DNA from: Mageeibacillus sp. UBA3708
GTDB taxonomy: Bacteria; Bacillota; Clostridia; Saccharofermentanales; Saccharofermentanaceae
Reading direction: 5' to 3'
Assembly (NCBI GenBank): GCA_002371375.1
Contig: DFIB01000115.1
Coordinates: forward strand, 1 to 14,517
Length of the DNA stretch: 14,517 bases
The position numbers and the translations under genes are program-made. Positions 1 through 6,542 of this stretch are shown one piece after another. The notes under the pieces are model-generated. The model saw only the letters and a list, made by a program, of their open reading frames with translations. It did not search any database and had not been told where the DNA came from. How positions within the stretch are numbered: the first letter of the stretch is position 1; every line of letters begins with the position of its first letter.

Positions 1-617
1 CTAAGCTCCGTGTACAGATGCGTGTTGAGATCACAAAGCTCCACCACAGACTTAAGACAACATTCGTTTACGTTACACACGACCAGACAGAGGCTATGAC
101 CATGGGTACGCGTATCGTTGTTATGAAGGACGGATTCATCCAGCAGGTTGATTCTCCTACGGAGCTTTACGATAACCCGATCAACACATTCGTTGCAGGC
201 TTCATCGGTATGCCTCCTATGAACTTCATCAACGCTGTTATCAACGTTGAGGGCACAGACGTATTCGTTACATTCGAGAACGTTACAGTTAAGCTCCCTG
301 AGCGTTATGCAGTTGAGGAAGTTATGGAGCGTGACGGTCAGGAAGTTATCTTCGGTGTTCGTCCTGAGGCTATCACAGACGAAGCTACATTCGTTACAGA
401 TCACCCTGAGACAGCTTTCGAAGCAGACGTTGACGTCGTCGAGATGCTCGGTGCTGAGACATACCTCTACGTTACTGTTAACGGTTCACTCCCTCTCACA
501 TGTAGAGTTGACCCTACAACATCACAGTCTCAGGTTGGCATGGTATGCGACCTCGCTATCGATACTAACCGTATCCACATCTTCGATAAGGATACAGAGC
601 AGAGCATCATTTCCTGA
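1..617 (+). CDS. ugpC: Carbohydrate ABC transporter ATP-binding protein, UgpC/MsmX type (5' end missing)
   Basis: This is the C-terminal part of the ATPase that energises uptake of sugars, oligosaccharides or glycerol phosphate by ABC importers, working at the inner face of the membrane. The frame is open from base 3, so the gene starts before the window; the Walker A, signature and Walker B motifs lie outside it. Visible are the switch (H-loop) motif YVTHDQTEAMTMG near bases 67-105, the family-typical VVMKDGFIQQVDSP and FVAGFIGMPPMNF stretches, and then a C-terminal TOBE-type regulatory region containing FGVRPEAI. Assignment to the MalK/UgpC/MsmX group is secure; the substrate is not, because such ATPases often serve several transporters and no permease gene is in view. 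Codon use is strongly biased (GTT, CTC and ACA dominate), as in the ribosomal protein genes here, which suggests high expression. A strong terminator follows directly. Confidence 0.93.
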   Translation, partial: KLRVQMRVEITKLHHRLKTTFVYVTHDQTEAMTMGTRIVVMKDGFIQQVDSPTELYDNPINTFVAGFIGMPPMNFINAVINVEGTDVFVTFENVTVKLPERYAVEEVMERDGQEVIFGVRPEAITDEATFVTDHPETAFEADVDVVEMLGAETYLYVTVNGSLPLTCRVDPTTSQSQVGMVCDLAIDTNRIHIFDKDTEQSIIS

Positions 618-644
618 TGAGGAAGTAATACTTGAATCAGCAAG

Positions 645-672
645 ACACCCCGGCAGCGCCGGGGTGTTTTTT
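645..672 (+). terminator. Rho-independent terminator of the ABC ATPase gene
   Basis: The arms CACCCCGGC (646-654) and GCCGGGGTG (658-666) are perfect complements around the three-base loop AGC. A645 can also pair with T667, and six T residues (667-672) follow. It lies 28 bases after the ATPase stop codon. Confidence 0.95.
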
Positions 673-685
673 GAGGATGGCGGGA

Positions 686-724
686 TACAGCCTGCTTGCA
701 TATTGATGTAAAATAGTTCAAAAT
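686..724 (+). promoter_or_regulatory. Weak candidate promoter for the wall-binding peptidase gene
   Basis: The 77 bases between the terminator and the next gene must hold its promoter if it is transcribed separately. Two poor sigma-A-like options are visible: TTGCAT (696-701) with CAAAAT (719-724) at 17 bp spacing, or a better -10 TAAAAT (709-714) without a recognisable -35. Neither is convincing alone. Confidence 0.3.
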
Positions 725-749
725 TGCATTAGGTTTGCTCGGAGCTACT

Positions 750-1943
750 ATGAGAAAAAGGTATTTACATCTGGCAGTTATACTCGTGATTACCGGCATC
801 GCCGTTAATCTTTTGTATATTGCTATCTATGCGGCTTCCGGGAGTTCTTACGGCAAGTACACATGGAAGAATATTAACGGCAGCTGGTATCTTTGCGATT
901 CTCTTTTCGGGTTTATCCAGACCGGATGGCACGAGGTGGAGGGGCAGTGGTATTATCTTGACGACGGATCGGGTGTGATGCAGACGGGATGGATCAATTA
1001 CCGGGGCAACTGGTATTATCTGAGCAGCGCCGGTATCATGCAGAAGGGATGGAGGCTTGTTAACGGCAAATGGTTCCATATGGACGGATCGGGCGCGATG
1101 CAGACCGGATGGCAGTTTATTGATGATAATTGGTACCTTCTTAATGAGCACGGCGTCATGCAGTCGGGCTGGCACTATGATGACGGCTGCTGGTACTATC
1201 TGGATAACACCGGAGCTATGAGGACAGGCTGGCTTACCAAAGATAACACGTGCTATTACCTCGGCAGCGACGGCTCAATGCTGACCGGGCTTCAGTGGAT
1301 AGGCAAGGATCTGTGCTATTTTGAGTCTGATGGAGCGCTCAGGTCAGGCAAGAAGCCCTCAGGTGACAGTTCCATAGTCGTCCACATCAACATTCCTAAT
1401 TACAATCAGGACCTGTTCGGATACCCTCTCGGATGTGAGGGAGTGTCACTTTACATGGCACTGAAGGGACTGGGCTATGCTGACGGCATGAGCATCCACG
1501 AATTTATGGATACGATGCCTTCGGGAGCAAACCCTTATCTCGGATACATGGGAAATCCCAGGGTCGGAAGAGACGGCGAGAATACAGGCAAGAGAACATC
1601 AATCTATCCCAAGCCACTTGCGGAGTGGGGGAGCAGGTTCGCCACAGTGGAAGATCTGACCGGCGCTTCGACGGAGAAGCTTGAGGAGGAACTCAAGGCC
1701 GGACATGTGGTGCTCATATATGCCACAGGCGGCTGGAAAACTCCCAAGTGGCAGGTTTTCCCCTGGAGCAAGAATCCCAAGGGTGAGGTTACCAACAACC
1801 ACTGTCTCAGTGTCGTCGGATTATGTGACGACGGATCGTTTATTGTTAATGACTGCGGCCACATGCCTGCTGAATACCGCGTTGATGCCCGGACGTTCAG
1901 GGCTGTTTACGAAGCTCGAAAGTTCGCCGTTGCGGTCAGATGA
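750..1943 (+). CDS. Cell-wall-binding repeat protein with C39-like cysteine peptidase domain
   Basis: A 397-residue predicted extracytoplasmic protein. Residues 6-28 form a hydrophobic segment after a basic MRKR start, acting as a membrane anchor or uncleaved signal. Residues 37-202 are eight repeats of about 20 residues with the pattern GxWYYLDxxGxMQTGW, as in choline/cell-wall-binding modules that hold proteins on wall polymers. From residue 212 a peptidase C39-like (papain-fold) domain follows: Gln220 in IPNYNQ fits the oxyanion position, Cys229 in LGCEGVSLYMALK the nucleophile, His351 in NNHCLSVVG the base and Asp368 in IVNDCG the third residue. I chose the ATG at 750 because GGAG (741-744) lies five bases before it; an in-frame TTG at 735 has no such site. 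The substrate is unknown. It could be a wall-associated peptidase or a non-bacteriocin relative of C39 proteins. It stands alone between two terminators. Confidence 0.82.
   Translation: MRKRYLHLAVILVITGIAVNLLYIAIYAASGSSYGKYTWKNINGSWYLCDSLFGFIQTGWHEVEGQWYYLDDGSGVMQTGWINYRGNWYYLSSAGIMQKGWRLVNGKWFHMDGSGAMQTGWQFIDDNWYLLNEHGVMQSGWHYDDGCWYYLDNTGAMRTGWLTKDNTCYYLGSDGSMLTGLQWIGKDLCYFESDGALRSGKKPSGDSSIVVHINIPNYNQDLFGYPLGCEGVSLYMALKGLGYADGMSIHEFMDTMPSGANPYLGYMGNPRVGRDGENTGKRTSIYPKPLAEWGSRFATVEDLTGASTEKLEEELKAGHVVLIYATGGWKTPKWQVFPWSKNPKGEVTNNHCLSVVGLCDDGSFIVNDCGHMPAEYRVDARTFRAVYEARKFAVAVR
858..1355 (+). repeat. Eight tandem cell-wall-binding repeats (about 60 bp each, protein-level)
   Basis: The repeats span residues 37-202 of the peptidase protein, each with a WYxL strand, a turn containing G, and a MQTGW-like end. 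Repeats 2-6 are the most regular; repeats 7 and 8 have lost the terminal Trp (TGLQW, RSGKK), and repeat 1 has an insertion before its turn. At DNA level they are diverged, so this is an old protein repeat and not a recent tandem duplication. Confidence 0.85.
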
Positions 1944-2051
1944 ATACCACAGGTGACGGCCGGCAAAGAACCTTTTCCGGAACAGGGCATTGAGCTGTCA
2001 CGGATTGTCTGACAGTGCAGACATCATACGCCGATTCCAGCTGATTACGTG
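1944..2051. other. Intergenic region after the peptidase gene with two hairpins lacking T-tracts
   Basis: Two inverted repeats follow the stop codon: 1960-1980 (CCGG arms extended by AAAG/CTTT around one mismatch) and 1995-2015 (CTGTCA and TGACAG around nine bases). Neither has a T-run on the plus strand, so they are not standard terminators. They may stabilise the 3' end of the transcript, or be chance. No ORF or promoter is apparent here. Confidence 0.4.
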
Positions 2052-2084
2052 AAGAAAAAACTGCCCCGGATCACTCCGGGACAG
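2052..2084 (-). terminator. Rho-independent terminator of the minus-strand membrane protein gene
   Basis: Read on the minus strand, the hairpin is CTG-T-CCCGGA, loop GTGA, TCCGGG-G-CAG, with one mismatch near the base. It is followed by TTTTTTCTT (complement of 2052-2060). It lies 30 bases beyond the stop codon of the gene ending at 2114. Confidence 0.9.
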
Positions 2085-2113
2085 CCTGTGTTCACAGATA
2101 AACTATTATAAGA

Positions 2114-3346
2114 TTACTCTTTGTTGTCTATCTTCTTGTCCAGCTTCTCGAGCTGCTTCTTAGCGAATTCGCGTCCGCCGATTCCGAAGGAGACAGCGAA
2201 AGCAATTGCTATTGCAGCCAGGATGATGATGAATGCAGCTGTTACTATCTTCGTAGCAATTCCAAGCTGATTCAGGATCATGAATGCAGCGACTGCCCAT
2301 ATAGCAGAACGGACAAATATGATGCTGCTTCCAAGGCCGCCCTTCTTCAAGGCCTTCTCAGCTGCAATACCCAGGAGGGATGCAGCAATTGCGATGAGGA
2401 CTGATGCAAGAACGTTGGGAAGATATCCGATAATGTTGTTGCCGATATTGCTCAATATCGAGAGTCCGAGAATATTCATGCCTTCAACAACGAACAGGAT
2501 GTTGAGAACTACCTGAACGATTATACCTACAGTCTTGGACAGAACAAAGGAAGGAGCCTTGTCACCGACAAGTCCTTTGACCTTCTCATCGGCACCGGAG
2601 GAACCGATAAGCTTCTTGACGATCTCGCCTGTGAACTTCGCGATCATTGAACCTACCCAGATGATGATAAGGGCAGTGATGATCAGAGGGATGTATGTCA
2701 TAACCTGCTCCAGCATCGAGACGGCAGGACCGCTTATAGCGGAGATGTTCAATGCCTGGAATGTTATGATGACGACAGGGATCATGATGAGCACATAAAC
2801 GATATATGCCAGTGTCTCCGAGAATTTGGATTCATCGGGAGCCTTAATGCCGGCTTTCTCCTGAAGCTTGTCGAGTCTGATCTTCTTGAATACGGGAATC
2901 AGGAGCTCCCTTACTGTCTTCGCAATAAGGGAACCTACCAGGAATACCAGCGTTGCAGCAATAATATTGGGAATATACTGCAGGATGCTGGTCATAAGTG
3001 ACGAGAGCGGAGTGGCGATCGACTCCACGCCCAGAACAGAGAAGATTCCGGGAGTAAAGAGAATAAAGGTAAGGAGATAAGCAAATTTACCGATATATTC
3101 GGCAATCTCCGTCCTTTGATCCTTTGCCGGAGCGGCACCCTGTGCCGGAACTACCGTGCCGTCAGCTGCAGGAGCAGCGTTCTTGTTGCCGACTTTGGGC
3201 AACTTGATCTTGGATACCAGCTTAACAACCAATTTGCGGACGATGCTGCTGACGATGAACGCAAGAGCGACAAGAAGAACGGCATAAACAATCTTGCCTA
3301 TTGTCGTCGCACCCCAGGATTGAAGCTGAGATAGGAATTCTTTCAT
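2114..3346 (-). CDS. Multi-pass membrane protein, conserved TM helix / mechanosensitive-channel-like family
   Basis: A 410-residue integral membrane protein with about nine hydrophobic helices (roughly residues 18-38, 83-105, 120-144, 175-200, 218-240, 270-295, 305-330, 340-363, 366-390). Three helices share a repeated pattern starting with YIP or YLP (QYIPNIIAATLVFLVGS, TYIPLIITALIIIWVGS, GYLPNVLASVLIAIAAS), typical of the 'conserved TM helix' family (Pfam TM_helix). Members of that family are annotated as mechanosensitive ion channels, but no soluble MscS beta domain is visible here. An Ala/Pro/Gly-rich linker lies at about 50-75. The C-terminus ends in FGIGGREFAKK and a charged tail, characteristic of the family. 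The start at 3346 is favoured over an upstream in-frame ATG (3433) because AGGAGG (complement of 3353-3358) sits six bases before it, and the longer start would overlap the promoter. Gating or ion selectivity cannot be inferred. Confidence 0.85.
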   Translation of the reverse strand: MKEFLSQLQSWGATTIGKIVYAVLLVALAFIVSSIVRKLVVKLVSKIKLPKVGNKNAAPAADGTVVPAQGAAPAKDQRTEIAEYIGKFAYLLTFILFTPGIFSVLGVESIATPLSSLMTSILQYIPNIIAATLVFLVGSLIAKTVRELLIPVFKKIRLDKLQEKAGIKAPDESKFSETLAYIVYVLIMIPVVIITFQALNISAISGPAVSMLEQVMTYIPLIITALIIIWVGSMIAKFTGEIVKKLIGSSGADEKVKGLVGDKAPSFVLSKTVGIIVQVVLNILFVVEGMNILGLSILSNIGNNIIGYLPNVLASVLIAIAASLLGIAAEKALKKGGLGSSIIFVRSAIWAVAAFMILNQLGIATKIVTAAFIIILAAIAIAFAVSFGIGGREFAKKQLEKLDKKIDNKE

Positions 3347-3404
3347 ATCTTTCCTCCTATAAAATTTGTTTGAGTAAGCAGAAGCTGTTAACTCGTATAA
3401 TAAA

Positions 3405-3433
3405 ATAATATCAATAAAAACGCGCCAATCCAA
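3405..3433 (-). promoter_or_regulatory. Candidate sigma-A promoter for the minus-strand membrane protein
   Basis: On the minus strand, TTGGAT (complement of 3428-3433) and TATTAT (complement of 3405-3410) are separated by exactly 17 bp in an AT-rich stretch, about 60 bases before the start codon. The -10 is a 5/6 match, the -35 only 3/6. A GTTAAC palindrome lies on each side (3387-3392 and 3441-3446). Confidence 0.55.
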
Positions 3434-3445
3434 TTGAACAGTTAA

Positions 3446-3572
3446 CGAATTTGAGGCGTGCTTTTTGTTTTTCCTTACGATTTCATTAAAGAATCACACG
3501 TTTTCTTGCGTCTTTTGCATTAAAATTATATTATTTATAAGTACGATTAGGCAAAGTTGCTCGAATTTGAGG
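3446..3572 (+). repeat. Pair of 11-bp direct repeats CGAATTTGAGG in the divergent intergenic region
   Basis: CGAATTTGAGG occurs at 3446-3456 and again at 3562-3572. The second copy includes the ribosome binding site of the regulator gene (GAGG, then the ATG at 3580). The copies flank the plus-strand promoter. They could be operator-like sites or a duplicated start region; chance is possible at this length. Confidence 0.4.
3506..3534 (+). promoter_or_regulatory. Candidate sigma-A promoter for the regulator-ftsEX block
   Basis: TTGCGT (3506-3511) and TATTAT (3529-3534) are spaced by 17 bp in an AT-rich stretch. The expected transcript start near 3541 would give a leader of about 40 bases before the ATG at 3580. 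No other good promoter was noticed between here and 9525, where gene spacing is tight. Confidence 0.6.
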
Positions 3573-3579
3573 TGACATT

Positions 3580-4686
3580 ATGGAAGAATTGAAGAAGTTG
3601 ATGCGTCAGGCTAAGGAAATACTGCCATACAGTGCCGGTATTATCGATCTTACAGGCAAGGTCATCGCCGCTACAGAAGAAGAGGCGGTCGACACGACCG
3701 ACTCCTCTGTAAGAGCTGTCCTGACTTCAAATGATATGTTTGCCGGAACGGCTGACAAGATCTACTACAAGATCCTGATAGGCGAACAGGCAAAATATGT
3801 TGTTTACGTCAAGAGCAACGACCCTGATTCCAAGGTATCACTTCAGCTCCTGTCAGAGTGGATCAAGACGGCACTCAAGGAGAAGGGCACTGATGCCGAC
3901 AAGATAGTGTTCATACGTAATGTCCTTCTCGATAACGAGATCAGGGAAGAGATCCCCATGACTGCAAGGGAATTCAAGATTGACTGCAAGGTTCCCAGGC
4001 TCGTCATGGTCGTGAGGACTACCGCAGACAAAGGTGCCGACGCACTTGAGATCCTGCAGAATTTCTATACCGATGAGGATGTGGCGAACGTTATCGCCAT
4101 GGATGAGGCAACCTCGATAATCATCATCAATGCCCAGGAAGCGTATGAGACTGAGGAGGCGCGGAACGAATTCATCGAGACCGTGTCACAGTCGCTGTTC
4201 ACTTGCCTCAGCTCGGAGGGCTGCGAGGCGAATATCGCGGTAGGTTCGCTCGTGAGGACTTTCCAGGAGATAAGCAAATCCTACAGCGACGCCATGACGG
4301 CTCTTAAGGTATCCAAGATCTTCGAGAGCGACAACCACATATCAAGATATGACAAGCTGGGTCTCGGCAGACTTATCTACCAGCTCCCGAGGAGCCTCTG
4401 CGAGATGTTCATCGAAGAAGTGTTCCCGGATGAGGCATATAAGCAGCTTGATGAAGAGACCAAGATGACGATCGAGACTTTCTTCGATAATGATCTTAAC
4501 GGTTCGGAGACAAGCCGTGAGCTGTTCGTTCACCGCAACACGCTCGTGTACAGACTGGAGAAAGTCAAGCTCAAGACGGGACTTGACTTAAGGCTTTTTG
4601 AAGACGCCGTCCTGTTCAAGATGGCAACAATGGTAAGGACATATATCGATTATCTTGATGCAAGCAACGACAGGATGATCAGATAA
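3580..4686 (+). CDS. CdaR/PucR-family transcriptional regulator
   Basis: A 368-residue predicted DNA-binding regulator. The C-terminus (about residues 300-350) carries the PucR/CdaR helix-turn-helix with the hallmark LFVHRNTLVYRLEKVK, where HRNT..YRL is the family signature, followed by TGLDLR and a final helix. The middle (about 140-280) resembles the GGDEF-like CdaR domain found in the family, including a SYSDAMTALKVSK stretch just before the C-terminal part. The N-terminus (about 1-100, with SAGIIDLTGKVIAAT) resembles the ligand-sensing domain called sugar-diacid recognition in CdaR; the true ligand is unknown. It begins after GAGGTGA at proper spacing and ends nine bases before ftsE, so it is probably the first gene of the ftsEX operon and may regulate it. 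Sugar-diacid control is not supported by any neighbouring pathway gene. Confidence 0.87.
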   Translation: MEELKKLMRQAKEILPYSAGIIDLTGKVIAATEEEAVDTTDSSVRAVLTSNDMFAGTADKIYYKILIGEQAKYVVYVKSNDPDSKVSLQLLSEWIKTALKEKGTDADKIVFIRNVLLDNEIREEIPMTAREFKIDCKVPRLVMVVRTTADKGADALEILQNFYTDEDVANVIAMDEATSIIIINAQEAYETEEARNEFIETVSQSLFTCLSSEGCEANIAVGSLVRTFQEISKSYSDAMTALKVSKIFESDNHISRYDKLGLGRLIYQLPRSLCEMFIEEVFPDEAYKQLDEETKMTIETFFDNDLNGSETSRELFVHRNTLVYRLEKVKLKTGLDLRLFEDAVLFKMATMVRTYIDYLDASNDRMIR

Positions 4687-4695
4687 GGTTAACAG

Positions 4696-5646
4696 ATGAT
4701 TAATTATATTAACGTTAAGAAGACTTACAAATCCGGTGTTGAAGCCCTCAAGGGTATAAATTTCGAAGTGGATACGGGTGAGTTTGTCTTCGTTATCGGC
4801 AAATCGGGATCCGGCAAATCCACGCTGCTCAAGTGTCTGACCAGGGAAGAGGATCCCACGGAAGGCAAGGTGACTGTCGATAACTTTGATATTACGCATA
4901 TGTCAAGGGCGCTGATACCCGTGCTGAGGCGTAATATCGGAATGATATATCAGGATTTCAGGCTGATCGAATCCAAGACAGTTGAGGAGAATATCGCTTT
5001 CGTTGGGGAGGTAATAGGAATCCCCAAGAAGAATCTGGCTCAGACTGTAAGGATCGTTCTCAAAGTGGTAGGGCTTGAGGATAAGGCCTACACATATCCG
5101 CAGGAGCTGTCAGGCGGCGAGCAGCAGAGAGTTGCCATCGCCAGGGCAATGGTAAATAACCCCAAGCTGATCGTTGCAGATGAGCCGACCGGCAACCTCG
5201 ATCCGGAGACTAGCGAGAGCATTATGGCGCTCCTTCTGGAAATCAACAGGGGCGGGACTACGGTAATCGTCTGCACGCACGACAGCAATATGGTCGACCG
5301 CATGAAGAAGAGAGTTATCGAAGTTGAAGAAGGCCGTATCATCAGGGACGAATACGCCAGCGGCTACACATCGGAGGAAGAGGTGCGTCCGGCTCCCATC
5401 AATGCGGAGCAGCTCGCAGCGGCAGGCGTGGATGTTCCTGTCGGGCTGGCGTTCGGCGATGATAAGAATTTCAAGGATGACGGCGATTACGGCGATGATT
5501 ACGACGATGAGGAGCTGGCAATGCGCAACAGGAATATTGAATTCAACGATCTGCCTGAGGAGGAAGTCACCGTAACAAGGATACCCTCCAAGAACAAGGA
5601 GGATGCCGGATTCATATTCGGAGACAAAGAGGAGGACGATGAGTGA
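4696..5646 (+). CDS. ftsE: Cell division ATP-binding protein FtsE with acidic C-terminal tail
   Basis: The cytoplasmic ATPase of the FtsEX complex, which couples ATP hydrolysis to activation of peptidoglycan hydrolases at the division or elongation site. All ABC ATPase motifs are present: Walker A GKSGSGKST (residues 35-43), Q-loop Gln86 in YQDFRLI, signature LSGGE (138-142), Walker B LIVADEPTGNLD (from 158) and H-loop His195 in CTHD. MIYQDFRLI and ADEPTGNLD fit FtsE. The protein has 316 residues, whereas FtsE is usually about 225-230. From about residue 223 an Asp/Glu-rich tail of some 90 residues follows (for example DDGDYGDDYDDEE), rich in charged residues and likely disordered. The ribosome binding site is weak (AAGG), with only nine bases after the regulator stop, suggesting translational coupling. 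It overlaps ftsX by four bases. Confidence 0.95.
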   Translation: MINYINVKKTYKSGVEALKGINFEVDTGEFVFVIGKSGSGKSTLLKCLTREEDPTEGKVTVDNFDITHMSRALIPVLRRNIGMIYQDFRLIESKTVEENIAFVGEVIGIPKKNLAQTVRIVLKVVGLEDKAYTYPQELSGGEQQRVAIARAMVNNPKLIVADEPTGNLDPETSESIMALLLEINRGGTTVIVCTHDSNMVDRMKKRVIEVEEGRIIRDEYASGYTSEEEVRPAPINAEQLAAAGVDVPVGLAFGDDKNFKDDGDYGDDYDDEELAMRNRNIEFNDLPEEEVTVTRIPSKNKEDAGFIFGDKEEDDE

Positions 5647-6539
5647 GCATCAGAGCTTTTTTAAATTCTGTTAAGGAAGGATTTGTGGGTATCATAAGGC
5701 ATCCGCTCGTAACGATCGCCTCGATATCGACCATCCTTCTGATGCTCATTGTAATGAGTGCTTTCTTTATCTTTGCTACGAATGCCAGAACAATGATGCG
5801 CAAGCTTGGGCAGAGGCCTCCGATCGAAGTATATATGACGGTCAGCTGTACACAGGAACAGCTCGATACAATATCAGCTGCACTGGCTTCTGACGAGCGG
5901 ATCCTCAGTTGGGAGATGAAGTCCCCCGAGCAGAATTACAATTCATTCAAGGAGAATCTCGGAGACAGAGCTTCACTCCTTGACGAGATAGATTACAACA
6001 AGATCATTCCGTACACTTACAGCATCCTGCTCAACAATCCCGGCGATGCCGATGATGTTGTTAATGAGATCGGCCTTTACGAGGGCATCAGCAAGATCGA
6101 GCAGGAGAGCAATGTTATGAAGTTCCTCACCAAAGCAACGAGGATAGTGAACATCGCTACGATAGTGTCATTTGTTGTATTGTTTATTATTTCCCTGTTT
6201 ATCATCTCCAACATGGTCAGGATATCAGTGTATTCGCGTGCTTCGGAGATAGAGATAATGAAGTTCGTGGGAGCTACCAACGGGTATATCAGGATGCCCT
6301 ACATAACCGAGGGTGCGATCGTCGGTCTGTTAAGCGCACTGATAGCGTGGGGCATTACCGTGTTTGCATACGATGCTTTGTACAACAAACTCATGGGTAA
6401 TACCGATCCGTCGAGCTTCTATGCTCTATTGTCAACGGGCAGTCTGATGTGGACATTGCTTGTTATGGTAATTATTTTCGGTGTGATTATAGGCGCAGTA
6501 GGGAGCGGAATATCCGTTCGGAAGTATGTCAAGGTGTGA
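5643..6539 (+). CDS. ftsX: Cell division membrane protein FtsX
   Basis: The permease-like partner of FtsE. It carries no substrate; it passes conformational change across the membrane to wall hydrolases. In 298 residues it shows the FtsX layout: a cytoplasmic N-terminus (MSIRAFLNSVKEGFVGI, with a typical RHPLVTIASI entry to TM1 at about 22-46), a large extracellular loop of about 120 residues, then TM2 (about 169-192), a cytoplasmic loop with SRASEIEIMKFVGATNGYIR, the family's FtsE-contact region, TM3 (about 223-245) and TM4 (about 266-289). The start is GTG at 5643, overlapping the ftsE stop as GTGA, with GGAGG (5631-5635) seven bases before it. The ATG at 5639 is in another frame and stops quickly, so GTG is correct. 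The loop probably contacts the coiled coil of the next gene's product. Confidence 0.95.
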   Translation: MSIRAFLNSVKEGFVGIIRHPLVTIASISTILLMLIVMSAFFIFATNARTMMRKLGQRPPIEVYMTVSCTQEQLDTISAALASDERILSWEMKSPEQNYNSFKENLGDRASLLDEIDYNKIIPYTYSILLNNPGDADDVVNEIGLYEGISKIEQESNVMKFLTKATRIVNIATIVSFVVLFIISLFIISNMVRISVYSRASEIEIMKFVGATNGYIRMPYITEGAIVGLLSALIAWGITVFAYDALYNKLMGNTDPSSFYALLSTGSLMWTLLVMVIIFGVIIGAVGSGISVRKYVKV

Positions 6540-6542
6540 ATT

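Noticed and set aside
247..711. Plus-strand open frame overlapping the ABC ATPase
   Set aside because: It runs in another frame of a clearly coding, codon-biased gene, through the terminator hairpin, and its Leu/Ser-rich product resembles no family.
735..749. TTG start five codons upstream for the wall-binding peptidase
   Set aside because: GGAG at 741-744 is ideally placed for the ATG at 750 and would lie inside the coding region of the longer form; the added residues MLGAT precede the natural basic signal start.
858..1355. Regularly spaced repeats suggesting a CRISPR or other DNA repeat array
   Set aside because: The periodicity is at protein level (WYYL...MQTGW); the DNA is diverged and fully coding, with no identical repeat units or spacers.
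2061..2084. The same hairpin as a plus-strand terminator for the peptidase gene
   Set aside because: On the plus strand the hairpin is followed by CCTGTGTTC with no T-run; the A-rich side makes it a minus-strand terminator.
3347..3433. 29-residue N-terminal extension of the minus-strand membrane protein
   Set aside because: It would cover the candidate promoter -10 and -35 and place AGGAGG inside the gene; the ATG at 3346 has that site at six bases.
5639..5674. ATG at 5639 as start of ftsX
   Set aside because: That frame reaches a stop after 11 codons; the GTG at 5643 gives the full conserved FtsX sequence with GGAGG seven bases upstream.
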